Positions 8,486-17,104 of a stretch of 64,000 nt of DNA are shown here, in pieces. Position 1 is the stretch's first letter. Every line of letters starts with the position of its first letter. The DNA is from Rossellomorea sp. AcN35-11 (GTDB lineage: Bacteria > Bacillota > Bacilli > Bacillales > Bacillaceae_B). The stretch spans positions 310,001 to 374,000 of the forward strand of contig CP128836.1 in assembly GCA_030388825.1 (NCBI GenBank). The letters run 5' to 3'. Both the position numbers and the translations under genes were made by a program. Below the pieces are notes generated by a model. That model was not told the DNA's origin. It did not search any database and saw only the letters and a list, made by a program, of their open reading frames with translations.

Positions 8486-9241
8486 TTTTCCACCTCATTC
8501 GAATAATTTTGATCTCCTTCATTTTAGTAAGAAAAACATAAAAAGTCTAAAATTGGTAGTGGGCTTTTGGTAGTCTAACTTGGATATTTTGCTATTGATA
8601 AAGTGGCAATGAATGATAGTAAATCGAATAAAACCTATTATAAAAATGAATATAATAAGTTGGATACTTATTATTTTAGTAGTATACAAGTTATTATCCA
8701 TCTAATTATCTATCAAAACATGATTATATCAACGTATTAGTGGGGGGCAATTGTTCAGAAAAACGACATTTTAAAAAACCGTGAGTAAATTGTCCCTCTA
8801 ACCATCCAAAAATAGCTCTGTTTTTTAATAGGAACGAGTAACCTGATATCCGTCTCTTAACTATCAATCACCATCACCATACATTTATAAAAGAAGTCAG
8901 GAAAACTTAGAGTTTTTAACAAGAATCACTTTCGAGAATAAAATAATTTTTCATTATCGATAATTCAAAATAAAACATCCCACTCCCGTACATCATCATC
9001 CATTAACTAAGAACAAAAATCAGAAAACATTCTCCTAATTTATTTGTCTGAGAAATAAAGACTTTTTCACCAGAAAACAAATCGTTAAGGAAAAACAAAA
9101 AAACAATCCAAAGAAAAATTCTATATGAGATCTTTAATTACATGTGGGTAAAATAAGAAAAAAGAAAGACAATAACTTCTACCAATAAATCAATTGATTG
9201 AATTGAACGCAAACTTAAAACATTAAGCAGAGAGAACCAGG
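8486..9241. other. AT-rich stretch without a supported gene
   Basis: No open frame here has a ribosome binding site or protein-like composition. A 60-codon minus-strand frame at 8519-8701 is hydrophobic low-complexity and lacks an initiation site. A weak inverted similarity exists between GGGGGGCAATTG (8743-8754) and CAATTT-type sequence near 8790. No DnaA box cluster was recognised. It could be a decayed region or part of a replication or control region; I see nothing decisive. Confidence 0.4.
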
Positions 9242-9517
9242 ATGAGTAATCAAAATGAAATCAACTTTAACTCTCAATCGAATACAGATATAATTTATAA
9301 ATTTATAAAAAAACAAAAATCAAACATAGTTAAAAAGAAAACCCAGAAAGATGAACTTAATGAATTGGAAAGACCCGTCATAAAAAAGAATGTAGAACAT
9401 AAGTTCTGTTTGATACACATGGACCCAAGTTTCCTGGAAGACTTTTCTCATCGAACACCAGTTCAAACTAGACCTACCTGGAGCGTTATACATCATCGAA
9501 CGTCAGTTCATTTGTAA
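9242..9517 (+). CDS. Doubtful small basic protein overlapping SOS-box-like repeats
   Basis: A 91-residue Lys/Asn/Gln-rich frame with a weak GAACCAGG ribosome binding site. Its last 25 residues are simply the translation of two of the three repeats at 9453 and 9498 (HRTPVQT, HHRTSVHL), which suggests that this end is not under protein-level selection. The N-terminal 60 residues could still be a short gene. Confidence 0.3.
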   Translation: MSNQNEINFNSQSNTDIIYKFIKKQKSNIVKKKTQKDELNELERPVIKKNVEHKFCLIHMDPSFLEDFSHRTPVQTRPTWSVIHHRTSVHL

Positions 9518-9569
9518 CTAAAGAAGTCAGAATGCAATCCGATGGACCTTAACTATCGAACGCCAGTTC
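9453..9569. promoter_or_regulatory. Three LexA-box-like repeats (GAAC-N4-GTTC)
   Basis: Three copies of TCGAACRYCAGTTC are present: GAAC/GTTC at 9453-9464 (centre ACCA), 9498-9509 (centre GTCA) and 9558-9569 (centre GCCA). The GAAC-N4-GTTC half-sites match the Gram-positive LexA/DinR operator, known from B. subtilis as CGAAC-N4-GTTCG. All three point the same way, spaced 45 and 60 bases, and lie 50-160 bases upstream of the promoter at 9616. The window also encodes a LexA-like protein at 48292. As direct repeats they could instead be iterons. Confidence 0.6.
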
Positions 9570-9615
9570 AAACGTCTTGCTCCATAACATATTTCCATAC
9601 AAAGGAACCAAATGA

Positions 9616-9781
9616 TATAATCAAAACATAAACGTTTTAAATTTCTATCCTAACAACCCATGCGGTTTGTTACTTTAATTTCAGAATACCCAAAAGAGGG
9701 ACTAATCTATTACTAGAAAAGATTGGACTCTGTTTTGGGTATTTTTTTATCCAAAATTACTATTCAAAAGGAGAGAACAGA
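9616..9781 (+). promoter_or_regulatory. Promoter and structured leader with terminator
   Basis: TG-A-TATAAT (9613-9621) is followed by a small hairpin (AACCCATGCGGTT region). A long stem AATACCCAAAA (from 9684) pairs with TTTTGGGTATT (to 9743), with an inner AATCT/AGATT hairpin, and runs straight into seven T. The ribosome binding site AAAGGAGAG of the first gene follows about 25 bases later. A -35 box is not obvious. Confidence 0.65.
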
Positions 9782-10018
9782 ATGAAAAAGTATGTATTCC
9801 AAGTAGTTACACCAACATCTAACGAAACAATGAACTTCGAAGAATTAAAGGAAAAGTTTCCTATTAGAGGTTGGAACGACAATTCACGTCAAAGAGAAGA
9901 CCTTCAAGAGCAACCATTATTACAAGGATTAGTTGGTCCTATGTATAACGGGGTACAGGAAGATGGAAGTGTCGTCATCGGCTACGAATCAATGAAAGAG
10001 TACCTATCACACGATTGA
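9782..10018 (+). CDS. Hypothetical protein, first gene of a small-protein operon
   Basis: A 78-residue acidic soluble protein with a strong AAAGGAGAG ribosome binding site. It begins MKKYVFQVVTPTSNE and contains FPIRGWNDNSRQRED. No family is recognised. It is the first gene behind the leader terminator at 9684-9743, so expression should depend on read-through. Confidence 0.75.
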   Translation: MKKYVFQVVTPTSNETMNFEELKEKFPIRGWNDNSRQREDLQEQPLLQGLVGPMYNGVQEDGSVVIGYESMKEYLSHD

Positions 10019-10069
10019 AGCAATTCCCGCTCCACATAGTAATGAAATTATTCCAGGAGGTATAACAAA

Positions 10070-10381
10070 TTGACAAAGTTCATTGGCGGAACAGAAAAAG
10101 TACCATTAACAGAAGGATTATTAAATCTCATTATTATGGTGCAGGACCACAAAGAATTCTTATTATCTAAAAGCCAATTCGAAAATTCCCATTTCAGTAA
10201 GAGCAAGGTGGATTGGCACAAAGAAACAATGGAGTTTTTCAATAGCTTAGATAATGAAGTACTAGAAAAGTACGGATTATCAAAGAACCTTCTCTCTTAC
10301 GAGAAAGTAATCCATTTTAAAGTAACACCAGAAATGAGAGCTACAACATTCAGCAAACTTCCAGAAACATTCACTTTTTAA
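10070..10381 (+). CDS. Hypothetical protein
   Basis: A 103-residue soluble protein starting at TTG 10070, 8 bases after CCAGGAGGT. It is largely helical, with LLNLIIMVQDHKEF near 18-31. Family unknown. It is the second gene of the 9782 operon, separated by a 50-base spacer that contains half of a CCCGCTCC hairpin motif. Confidence 0.7.
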   Translation: MTKFIGGTEKVPLTEGLLNLIIMVQDHKEFLLSKSQFENSHFSKSKVDWHKETMEFFNSLDNEVLEKYGLSKNLLSYEKVIHFKVTPEMRATTFSKLPETFTF

Positions 10382-10447
10382 GAATCGCAACAACAGCCGC
10401 TCCTCTCATTAAAGAGGAGTGGACCCAATTCAGAGGAGGACGTAAAA

Positions 10448-10849
10448 ATGAGCAAAATCGCAATCGTAACATTCAAAAGAACGGTAGTAGTAGATGAGGC
10501 AGATAAATTATCTAACGAGCAAATTGAAAAAGAAGCAGTGGATATTTGGAATGAAGGCATGGATTTAGATGACATTCAAATGGAAGAGCACCACATCACG
10601 GATGTTGAAATTCCAGGTGAAGAGAAACCAGAAGAATTATTAGTAAATGTAGACCTATACGGTGAAGGTGATCAACTAGATTTTTGGAAGGGACACATCT
10701 ACAACCTTACAACCAATGAATTTAAATCCTTTTTCAATAAATACAAACATGATGGCAGCGACGAAATTTTCACAACATGGGAGAGCTTCCTAACTGAAAA
10801 CAACATTATGTACAAAGCTTTAAAATTCGATATTAACCTTAAAAAATAA
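10448..10849 (+). CDS. Hypothetical acidic protein
   Basis: A 133-residue protein with an AGAGGAGGA ribosome binding site. The first 75 residues are a beta-start (KIAIVTFKRTVVV) followed by very acidic helices, and the last 60 are Phe/Lys/Asn-rich. No family recognised. A CCGCTCCTC/GAGGAGTGG stem lies in the upstream spacer. Confidence 0.75.
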   Translation: MSKIAIVTFKRTVVVDEADKLSNEQIEKEAVDIWNEGMDLDDIQMEEHHITDVEIPGEEKPEELLVNVDLYGEGDQLDFWKGHIYNLTTNEFKSFFNKYKHDGSDEIFTTWESFLTENNIMYKALKFDINLKK

Positions 10850-10911
10850 CAAACATAACCGAATGCAGTATCGCCTCAATGCGGTACTGCATTCTACTAG
10901 GAGACGAAAAA

Positions 10912-10956
10912 ATGTTCACCAACCAGGAAAAAGATTTCTATCTACCTGTTTCGTGA
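10912..10956 (+). CDS. Very short gene or gene remnant (14 codons)
   Basis: The ATG at 10912 follows a good ribosome binding site (TAGGAGACG), but the frame reads only MFTNQEKDFYLPVS before TGA. It is either a micro-peptide or the start of a gene deleted during shuffling of this operon. The spacing to neighbours fits a former gene slot. Confidence 0.3.
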   Translation: MFTNQEKDFYLPVS

Positions 10957-11047
10957 AGACGAGAACTAACGCTAATCCCGCTCCAATTTCTTTTTTTATA
11001 AAGGAGAGGGTATTATACTACAAATTTTACAAAGGGAGAGAACCTAT

Positions 11048-11369
11048 ATGCCAAAACACATTTCTGAAATCTTACTAGGAGAAGAATACATTGTCATCGC
11101 AGGAGGCCGCCGCTTCCATTTAGCCAGTGAAGATGCTCCTCGATTCCCAAGAGGACACGGAGGAAACCCTTTTCTATTTAAGTTAAAGGATTCTCGGAGA
11201 AGTGATCTATTCAACGAATGTATGGGATAACGGTGACACAAACGAATCTAACACTGCAGAGATCCTAAAACACAAGGAATGGAATACAGCCGGGATTTCT
11301 CAGTACGGAACTTTAGAGAACGATTCAGACACGTATGTATTCAGCGATAAATTTCTTATAAAACAATAA
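11048..11369 (+). pseudogene. Hypothetical gene interrupted by a +1 frameshift
   Basis: The ATG at 11048 (AAAGGGAGAG ribosome binding site) opens a 60-codon frame ending at 11230. A second frame, shifted by one base near 11192-11200 (CGG AGA A GTG), continues as VIYSTNVWDNGDTNESNTA and runs to the stop at 11369. The join gives a sensible ~107-residue protein in which lysine/glycine-rich beta segments lead into STNVWDNGD. So either one base has been gained or lost, or a +1 programmed shift occurs at AGA-A-GTG. Family unknown. Confidence 0.6.
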
Positions 11370-11431
11370 TTACACCCAATCCGCTTTCTTCTATAAAGGG
11401 CGGACCATCACACTATTAGGAGGAAAAACAA

Positions 11432-12070
11432 ATGAATCAAATCGTAAAAAATTCATTATTCGCAATGGTAGACCTATTTTTAGATTATGCAGCCGGAGAA
11501 ACTTCAGATAGCCAAAGAGAGAATATCGTGGAATTCATAATAGACTGCTTCAATTTAGAAGAAAGTCACCCAGAATACAAACTATTACAATCCAAATTTG
11601 CAGAAGAGTTCGAGGAGAGCAACCACTTTTTAGTGTTGAATGAGGAAGAAGTCACCACCATGATCGAAAACTCTCTTGAGAAATTAACTCAAAGCAGAGA
11701 TGTACCTCCATTATTATCTGATGCTATCTTTGAGGTTTATGGAGCAGAGGAGAAACCGGAAGAACCAGTAACGATTGCTTGGGTATATATGGTACCAGCG
11801 GAAGACGGCCTATCAATCGACCAATTAACGTCATTATTAAACAAAGTTCCGAAAGGTACCGAACTGCTCCTATTAGAAAACGAAGAGTTCATTGAGGCTA
11901 ATTCCGTTGCTATGGGCTTCATAGATAATCAACATTATGAAGAATTACAACAGGTACGTGAAACTGTGTCTAAGGTATGCAATGACTGGGATAACGAAAG
12001 AACTGACGGAACCTATACAACAGCAAACGGCTATAAAGTAAGCATGCTATGTAACCACCAAACTGCATAA
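11432..12070 (+). CDS. Hypothetical acidic protein
   Basis: A 212-residue soluble acidic protein with a strong TAGGAGGAA ribosome binding site. Residues 1-100 are helical and Glu-rich. Residues 115-170 alternate strand and helix around a WVYMVPAEDG stretch. It ends with a short Cys/His segment. No family recognised. It is part of the 9.8-13.2 kb plus-strand operon. Confidence 0.8.
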   Translation: MNQIVKNSLFAMVDLFLDYAAGETSDSQRENIVEFIIDCFNLEESHPEYKLLQSKFAEEFEESNHFLVLNEEEVTTMIENSLEKLTQSRDVPPLLSDAIFEVYGAEEKPEEPVTIAWVYMVPAEDGLSIDQLTSLLNKVPKGTELLLLENEEFIEANSVAMGFIDNQHYEELQQVRETVSKVCNDWDNERTDGTYTTANGYKVSMLCNHQTA

Positions 12071-12158
12071 ACAATATTCGCATCAACAGAAGAGTGGCAG
12101 TGTATACATCCTGCCGCTCCCTTATCAAAATACACTACTATTCAGAGGAGAGATCACG

Positions 12159-13181
12159 ATGATTAATAACGGAACTTATACTAACGAGGAAATCAACGAA
12201 GTAATGGAAGAGGTAGCAAACCAAACTTTAACGAAAATGAATCAAAAGGGTTTGATAGATTTATCAAATACAGATGAGTTCAAGGAACTTTTCCACAAAC
12301 CTAACGGGTTATACAGTGGAATGAACGCAGACGGAGAAGAAGTGCTGATCCATAAAGAGGATAGCAGATTAACATTAAAGACTCTCCAAAAGAACGGATA
12401 CATCTTAGCTAGTGAGTATGATACAGATGGGTTCAAGAAAGAAGATTATATCGATGGGAAACACAATAAAAATTATAATACAGGGGAAATGGAAAACAAT
12501 ATGTACGGACTAACTAACATTCTGGTAACTCAAGATAATGGCGTGGATGTAAACGAAGTAATTGCTAAACTAGAACTACCAGAAGGAGTATTCGAATCAG
12601 CAGAATCCACAGGGGTTGAGTGGGACGGAGAGAACTTGTTCTTCGACCAAGATTTTGAGAACTTCCTCACCTATCAAGGCATAGTAATTATCGCGATAAC
12701 TGATGACCGAATTACTTTAAAAGACAAGGACTATGTTATCTCAGTTGCAGGGAAACACACTCCTAACCGCTTCGGCATTAGCATGTGTGAATTCCGCATG
12801 AATTTCAATAAGATCCTTACCGTTATCGATAACAAGGATACCTCAAATATTAATACAGGAACCTTTAATAGTGGAGAGGCACCAGTCATTTTCGACCAGA
12901 TCTCTAATTATCTACAATCAGAGATAGCGGCAAACGGACACGTAGAAGCCATCCTTAAAAGTGAAAGCGGAACACCATTCGAATTCGATAAATCAGAATC
13001 AAAAGTCATTCTAACTAGTGATGAAGATATCAAGAAGATGCTAGATGATATTTTCCATATTGATGTAACGTTCGGTGTAACGATCGAAAACAATAAATTA
13101 CGCATTACAGCAACCAGCCATGGCTTATCATTCCATTGCGTAGACACCATTGAGTTAGATTATAAAGTAACTACAGCATAG
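12159..13181 (+). CDS. Hypothetical protein
   Basis: A 340-residue soluble acidic protein with an AGAGGAGAG ribosome binding site. The N-terminal 50 residues are helical (NEEINEVMEEVANQTLTKM). The rest is beta-rich with many Asn/Asp turns. It has no recognised motif, signal peptide or membrane span. It is the last and largest gene of its operon and is followed by a terminator. Confidence 0.8.
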   Translation: MINNGTYTNEEINEVMEEVANQTLTKMNQKGLIDLSNTDEFKELFHKPNGLYSGMNADGEEVLIHKEDSRLTLKTLQKNGYILASEYDTDGFKKEDYIDGKHNKNYNTGEMENNMYGLTNILVTQDNGVDVNEVIAKLELPEGVFESAESTGVEWDGENLFFDQDFENFLTYQGIVIIAITDDRITLKDKDYVISVAGKHTPNRFGISMCEFRMNFNKILTVIDNKDTSNINTGTFNSGEAPVIFDQISNYLQSEIAANGHVEAILKSESGTPFEFDKSESKVILTSDEDIKKMLDDIFHIDVTFGVTIENNKLRITATSHGLSFHCVDTIELDYKVTTA

Positions 13182-13192
13182 TTCACCCATGA

Positions 13193-13230
13193 CCCACTCA
13201 CTTCTTTCATTAGAAGGAGTGGGTTTCTTT
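13193..13230 (+). terminator. Terminator of the GGAGYGGG hairpin family
   Basis: CCCACTC...CTTCT pairs with AGAAGGAGTGGG around an ATTA-type loop and is followed by TTTCTTT. It is a variant of the recurrent CCCGCTCC/GGAGCGGG intergenic hairpin. Confidence 0.75.
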
Positions 13231-13252
13231 ATTACTTAACAGTCCATCGTGT

Positions 13253-13437
13253 TATAATAAATACATCAACCATCACTAAATGTCTTTCATTTTCTTTCTT
13301 CGCAGAAGGAATCGCTTCTTTTATCAAATTGATTATAAAAGCGCCTTAACCAAAGCGTCCAGACTGTCATCGACAGATACTTGATGTTTTGGTTAGGGCT
13401 TTTTTATTGCTCTAATATCCAAAAAAGGTGGTGCATT
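13253..13437 (+). promoter_or_regulatory. Class A structured leader with terminator
   Basis: TG-T-TATAAT (-10 at 13253) is followed by the 8-bp hairpin TTCTTTCT-TCGC-AGAAGGAA. Then a long stem GCCTTAACCAAA (13343-13354) pairs with TTTGGTTAGGGC (13388-13399), capped by CTGTC/GACAG and followed by TTTTTT. The same architecture recurs at 31460 and 41033 with compensatory changes. A six-codon frame (ATG 13438, MNNTRY) with a GGTGG ribosome binding site follows the terminator and may be a leader peptide before the gene at 13510. Confidence 0.75.
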
Positions 13438-13509
13438 ATGAATAATACCCGATATTAACTAAGAAAGACCCCATTAATCAAACTATTACACTCCAGGAGG
13501 CAAACTCAC

Positions 13510-14474
13510 ATGAAAAAACATTTATTCTTACTTATGATCAGCACATTTGTATTCCTAGTCCCAACAAACGGTCTCGCTCAAACAGACAGCAAATCTATCC
13601 TATTGAAGAGGTGGAGAAGCTTATTCAGAGCAAGATGGAGGAGAGCACTCCACTAACGAAAGAAGAACTCAATGACGAGCTTCTTAAGATGAAGGATGAA
13701 AAGATTGAAAACCTTGAAGGGAATATCTCGACTATCCTGGGAACAATGGGAGTTATTGTCGGAATAGCTGCTCTTCTCCTAACAATCGTCACGATCTTTA
13801 TTGGTCGATGGGTAAAAGGAAATGTAGATGAGAAATTAAAGAGAATAGAGGAGATCGAAACGAAAATCTCTTCTCAGGAATCCAACACAATCGCTAATCT
13901 ATCTGGCATCAAAGAATACTATACAAAAATCAAAGACTTCGCAGATGAAGTGGACAAAACGCAAAAGAAATTAAAGAAAAACGAGGAGCTTCTAGAAGAG
14001 CAATTGAAAGATATGGATTCACTCCGGTCTTATATCGGAGTAATTGAAGACCTTACTGAATGCTCCAACGTTGCATTGGGATTTTTAAATGAAACCCAAC
14101 AAATTTCAAATATTTACGAAGAGACAAAAGATGTATTAAATAACCGCCATAAGAATCCTGAATACGTCGTTCTAAAGATTTCACAAAAGCTAAATATGCA
14201 AGATGAACTCACTAACCTAGAAGAAATCAACGAACACCTAGAAGACCTTATGAAGAATTTAAAAGAAGAGGAAAAGAATTTCTGGGATTTCTTCAAAGGT
14301 AAAAAAGTAATCAATCAATATATATACGATGACAAAGATGGCTCAACGCTAACAGAGGAACTAAAAGCACACTACAGAGATTGGCGTGGATATTTAGAAG
14401 ATATCCAGACCATCAAGAATTTTTGTGAGGCACAATTATCAATGAACCCAACGGACCAAAACGACACCGAATAA
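13510..14474 (+). CDS. Secreted/membrane-anchored coiled-coil protein, frameshift near 13600
   Basis: The ATG at 13510 (CCAGGAGGCAA ribosome binding site) opens a clear signal peptide (KKHLFLLMISTFVFLVPT, cleavage after LA), but this frame soon ends. The downstream frame, open through 14474 and usable from a GTG at 13611, continues naturally as PIEEVEKLIQSKMEES if one base is skipped near 13599. The body (287 residues from 13611) has one membrane span (about 47-68, VIVGIAALLLTIVTIFIG) and a long coiled coil (70-160). Family unknown. The product was probably an extracytoplasmic-start membrane protein. As it stands the signal peptide is out of frame. Confidence 0.65.
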
Positions 14475-14485
14475 TCACTATCTAT

Positions 14486-14527
14486 CCCGCCCCCTTTGTT
14501 TTCAATAGAAAGGAGCGGGTTTCTTAT
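14486..14527 (+). terminator. GGAGCGGG-family terminator
   Basis: CCCGCCCCCTTT pairs with AAAGGAGCGGG across a TTTTCAATAG-type loop and is followed by TTTCTTATTT. Confidence 0.75.
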
Positions 14528-14563
14528 TTAAAAAACGAACCTACCAAAAGGAGAGACATTACA

Positions 14564-15367
14564 ATGCAGATGACACTTGAAGAAATATTTCCAGAAAAAG
14601 CTAGAGGTAATAATCGAAGAATCAAAACAAAACCCACTTCAACAAAAGATGGTGAATCTATATTTGAGTACAATGCACTCCTGCAGTTACTAACAGAACT
14701 AGAGGGTAACACCTTCACGATCGAATATAAGGACGAAATGATTGAATTACGCTTGCCATTTTTATCAGGAGCAGCACGTCATTACGTTCCTTACGGGAGC
14801 GCATCCGAATTCACATTACAAACAGGGAAAACAGACTTATCTTCATTATCAACCATGATGTTCTCGGGAGCCGGTAAAGTCCTTCGGCAAATCAGAATGC
14901 AAAACAATCAATTCAAACTCTTTTACGGAAGGGTCGATTGGAATCAGAAGCGGAAGATGGAACCGACCGGGGAATACCTTATGACAGAGTATTTCCCATA
15001 TACAGATGAACTTATTCAAAGTCCTTTTGTTCTACACCTGGAGAAACATGCAGTGTATGATCATAAATTAAAAATCCCAAAAAAGGACACAATCGAAAAT
15101 CCCCACGAATATCTCACTAACTCATTCGCGTCTATTAAGGTCGATCCGGTAGTGGATGATATCGTCTCATGCTTCACCACCATACCTTTTCGATTAAAAG
15201 AGGTCAAAGATGATGAAGGCATATTACATGTAAAAGGACCAAACGAACTTTATTTGAAGTCCCGCTCCTTTACAGGTCTTCATGTATACCCGAAAAGCAT
15301 CACTGGTCATTCAAGTCTTAATACAGGTGAACCATCTCAACCAACCACTCATTTACACTTTATTTAA
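14564..15367 (+). CDS. Hypothetical protein
   Basis: A 267-residue soluble protein with an AAAGGAGAG ribosome binding site. The centre (residues 45-140) is rich in Leu/Tyr/Phe strands. The C-terminus is His/Pro/Thr-rich (TGEPSQPTTHLHF). No family recognised. It precedes the ADP-ribosyltransferase-like gene by 33 bases in the same orientation, so the two are probably co-expressed. Confidence 0.8.
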   Translation: MQMTLEEIFPEKARGNNRRIKTKPTSTKDGESIFEYNALLQLLTELEGNTFTIEYKDEMIELRLPFLSGAARHYVPYGSASEFTLQTGKTDLSSLSTMMFSGAGKVLRQIRMQNNQFKLFYGRVDWNQKRKMEPTGEYLMTEYFPYTDELIQSPFVLHLEKHAVYDHKLKIPKKDTIENPHEYLTNSFASIKVDPVVDDIVSCFTTIPFRLKEVKDDEGILHVKGPNELYLKSRSFTGLHVYPKSITGHSSLNTGEPSQPTTHLHFI

Positions 15368-15399
15368 AGCCAAAATAATAAAAGGAGTATGATTTCGTA

Positions 15400-15858
15400 A
15401 TGACAACAACACTCTCTACCATCAACAGTAATGTCTTAAAGGAATACATCGAAGAACAAGAAGAAAGAGAATCATTAGAAAAACTGGTCCAACAATTAGG
15501 CGTAGCTCATAAAGTAATCTACAGAGGAACGAACTTACCGGAAGATGATTTGAAAATTGGAGCAACTTATCGACGGAGCCATCACAATACACTATCATCA
15601 TGGTCCCGAAGTCGTAAAGTCGCAGAAGGTTTTGCATTTGAGAACATTGAAGACACTTTATACGAACAAAAGGTGCCTGTGCTCCTGAACTGTTATAACG
15701 CCGTGGGTTTTGATGTTAACACTCACATAGATACTGATTTTTCTAGTGAAGAAGAAATATTATGCTCCTGCAACTGGACAATCGCAAACATCACTCCAAG
15801 AACTCGTAAACACATAAGTTATCTGGAGATTATAGTGGAGCAATCACAACAACAGTAA
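15400..15858 (+). CDS. ADP-ribosyltransferase-like protein (R-S-E type)
   Basis: A 152-residue protein with an AAAGGAG ribosome binding site. It shows the R-S-E signature of arginine-type mono-ADP-ribosyltransferases (ART clade of Alt/ModA and C2/C3-type toxins). KVIYRGT carries Arg42 at the end of a strand. TLSSWSRSRKVAEGFAF (64-80) matches the S-[TS]-S block plus following helix. SSEEEILC (115-122) contains an ExE pair (Glu117, Glu119) like the catalytic loop. Before these is a ~35-residue helical N-terminus; no signal peptide is present, so it acts inside the cell. ARTs move ADP-ribose from NAD to proteins or nucleic acids. A macrodomain hydrolase that would reverse such marks is encoded 680 bases downstream. 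The target is unknown; the family call rests on motifs only. Confidence 0.7.
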   Translation: MTTTLSTINSNVLKEYIEEQEERESLEKLVQQLGVAHKVIYRGTNLPEDDLKIGATYRRSHHNTLSSWSRSRKVAEGFAFENIEDTLYEQKVPVLLNCYNAVGFDVNTHIDTDFSSEEEILCSCNWTIANITPRTRKHISYLEIIVEQSQQQ

Positions 15859-15904
15859 TTGAATCACCTCAATCCACGTAAAAACGTAATATCTATACAC
15901 CAGT

Positions 15905-15943
15905 CCCGCTTCCTGTTTTTTTATCAAAGGAGCGGGTTTTTCG
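15905..15943 (+). terminator. GGAGCGGG-family terminator
   Basis: CCCGCTTCCT pairs with AGGAGCGGG and is followed by TTTTTCGCTTAT. Almost the same block (hairpin, TTTTTCGCTTAT, CTATCCAT) recurs at 30291-30345. Confidence 0.8.
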
Positions 15944-16011
15944 CTTATTCTATCCATCTTTAACAATATTAAGTAACCTTTAAATAACAACAACGAAACG
16001 GAGCGTAAAAT

Positions 16012-16239
16012 ATGTTTTCTGAAGTATTAGCTCAAGAAAGAGCAAAACAACCGTTAACTAAAACACCTAAGACCACTTCAAAAATTTTAGCAACCATGGC
16101 TGCAGTAGGAGACCCAGGGATCCTTCTAGAAAAATCTTCGAACTTGAAGCTTGGGAAGGAATCTTTAACCGAAAAAGAATATGCCCTTTTACAACAAACC
16201 TTAAAATCAATCAGAACAACCACTCACCAAACCGGATAA
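16012..16239 (+). CDS. Hypothetical small protein
   Basis: A 75-residue basic soluble protein with a moderate ACGGAGCG ribosome binding site. It is helical with many Thr/Lys and no recognised motif. It lies between the ART-like and macrodomain genes and ends just before a CCCGCTTC/GAGGAGCGGG hairpin. Confidence 0.65.
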   Translation: MFSEVLAQERAKQPLTKTPKTTSKILATMAAVGDPGILLEKSSNLKLGKESLTEKEYALLQQTLKSIRTTTHQTG

Positions 16240-16314
16240 ATACTCTCCCGCTTCTTATTTAGAAGAGGAGCGGGTGAGGATACATAGGCATGTATGAATA
16301 AAGGAGATTGAAGA

Positions 16315-16518
16315 GTGATATTAATACCTAACTTCTATCAAGAAGAACCATCATTGAGAACGGTAATGAGAAGTGAATTTCAGAAGAAGGGATACACCAT
16401 CAAAGAAAAGCGACTGATTTTACACAGAGTGTTAGGCTACATCCCTAACATGAAGGAGATGACCGACCAGGAAAAAGAAAAGGTGATAGCATTCCTTAGA
16501 GTAAATAATACCCTTTGA
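16315..16518 (+). CDS. Hypothetical small protein
   Basis: A 67-residue basic protein from GTG 16315 (AAGGAGATTG ribosome binding site). It is helical, with KKGYTIKEKRLILHRVLGYIP in the middle. It ends 20 bases before the macrodomain gene and is probably translated from the same mRNA. Confidence 0.65.
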   Translation: MILIPNFYQEEPSLRTVMRSEFQKKGYTIKEKRLILHRVLGYIPNMKEMTDQEKEKVIAFLRVNNTL

Positions 16519-16538
16519 CTTGAAAGGAGCGGTTTACT

Positions 16539-16964
16539 TTGAAATACAACGAAGTATATATGAATCTGTTTACAGTAGATAATGAGTACTTACTTGCACA
16601 TTGTATAAGCTCGGATGCCGCGATGGGAAAAGGGATCGCTGTAGATTTTTGTAGGAGGTTTAACCTCTATGAACTTCAACGATTAGCCCAGCATTCGCCA
16701 TTAAAAGTGGGGAGCTGCGCGAAGGTGGGTAGAGTACTAAATCTTGTCACGAAGAAAAAGTACTCAGATAAACCTACTTATAACAGTTTTACTCTAGCGG
16801 TACATAACATGAAAAACATAGCAATCAAACACAACATAAAGAAGATTGCTATGCCCAAGATCGGAGCGGGACTGGACCGGCTAAATTGGACAAAGAACCG
16901 TTCAATCATAAAAGATGTATTCTCTGATACCGATATCGAAATCCTCGTATGCAAACTAAAATGA
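16539..16964 (+). CDS. Macrodomain ADP-ribose hydrolase (TARG1/OARD1-like)
   Basis: A 141-residue single macrodomain starting at TTG 16539 (GAAAGGAGCGG ribosome binding site). LLAHCISSDAAMGKGIAVDF (18-37) is the ADP-ribose-binding first motif. LNLVTKKKYSDKPTYNSF (67-84) and MPKIGAGLDRLNW (105-117) match the TARG1/OARD1 branch, whose catalytic Lys (in TKK) and Asp (in GLDRL) are both present. TARG1-type enzymes remove ADP-ribose from glutamate and from nucleic-acid bases, and DarG antitoxins use the same fold against DarT. Here it lies close behind an ADP-ribosyltransferase-like gene at 15400, suggesting a writer-eraser or toxin-immunity pair. Confidence 0.87.
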   Translation: MKYNEVYMNLFTVDNEYLLAHCISSDAAMGKGIAVDFCRRFNLYELQRLAQHSPLKVGSCAKVGRVLNLVTKKKYSDKPTYNSFTLAVHNMKNIAIKHNIKKIAMPKIGAGLDRLNWTKNRSIIKDVFSDTDIEILVCKLK

Positions 16965-17104
16965 TTAACAGCAAAAAAGGGGAGATCACTATTCATCTGT
17001 CAGACATATCACCCATCTTCTTCATAAACACCCTAGATAAATAGATGATTAGCGCAGAACACCACATTATATCATTCTTATTTGAACGGAAAGGAGGACA
17101 CTAC

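Noticed and set aside
8519..8701. A minus-strand 60-codon hydrophobic frame
   Set aside because: No ribosome binding site, AT-rich low complexity (Ile/Phe runs), isolated.
8743..8800. Imperfect inverted repeat GGGGGGCAATTG / CAATTTAC-type as a transposon end
   Set aside because: Two or more mismatches in a short stem, no target duplication and no transposase next to it.
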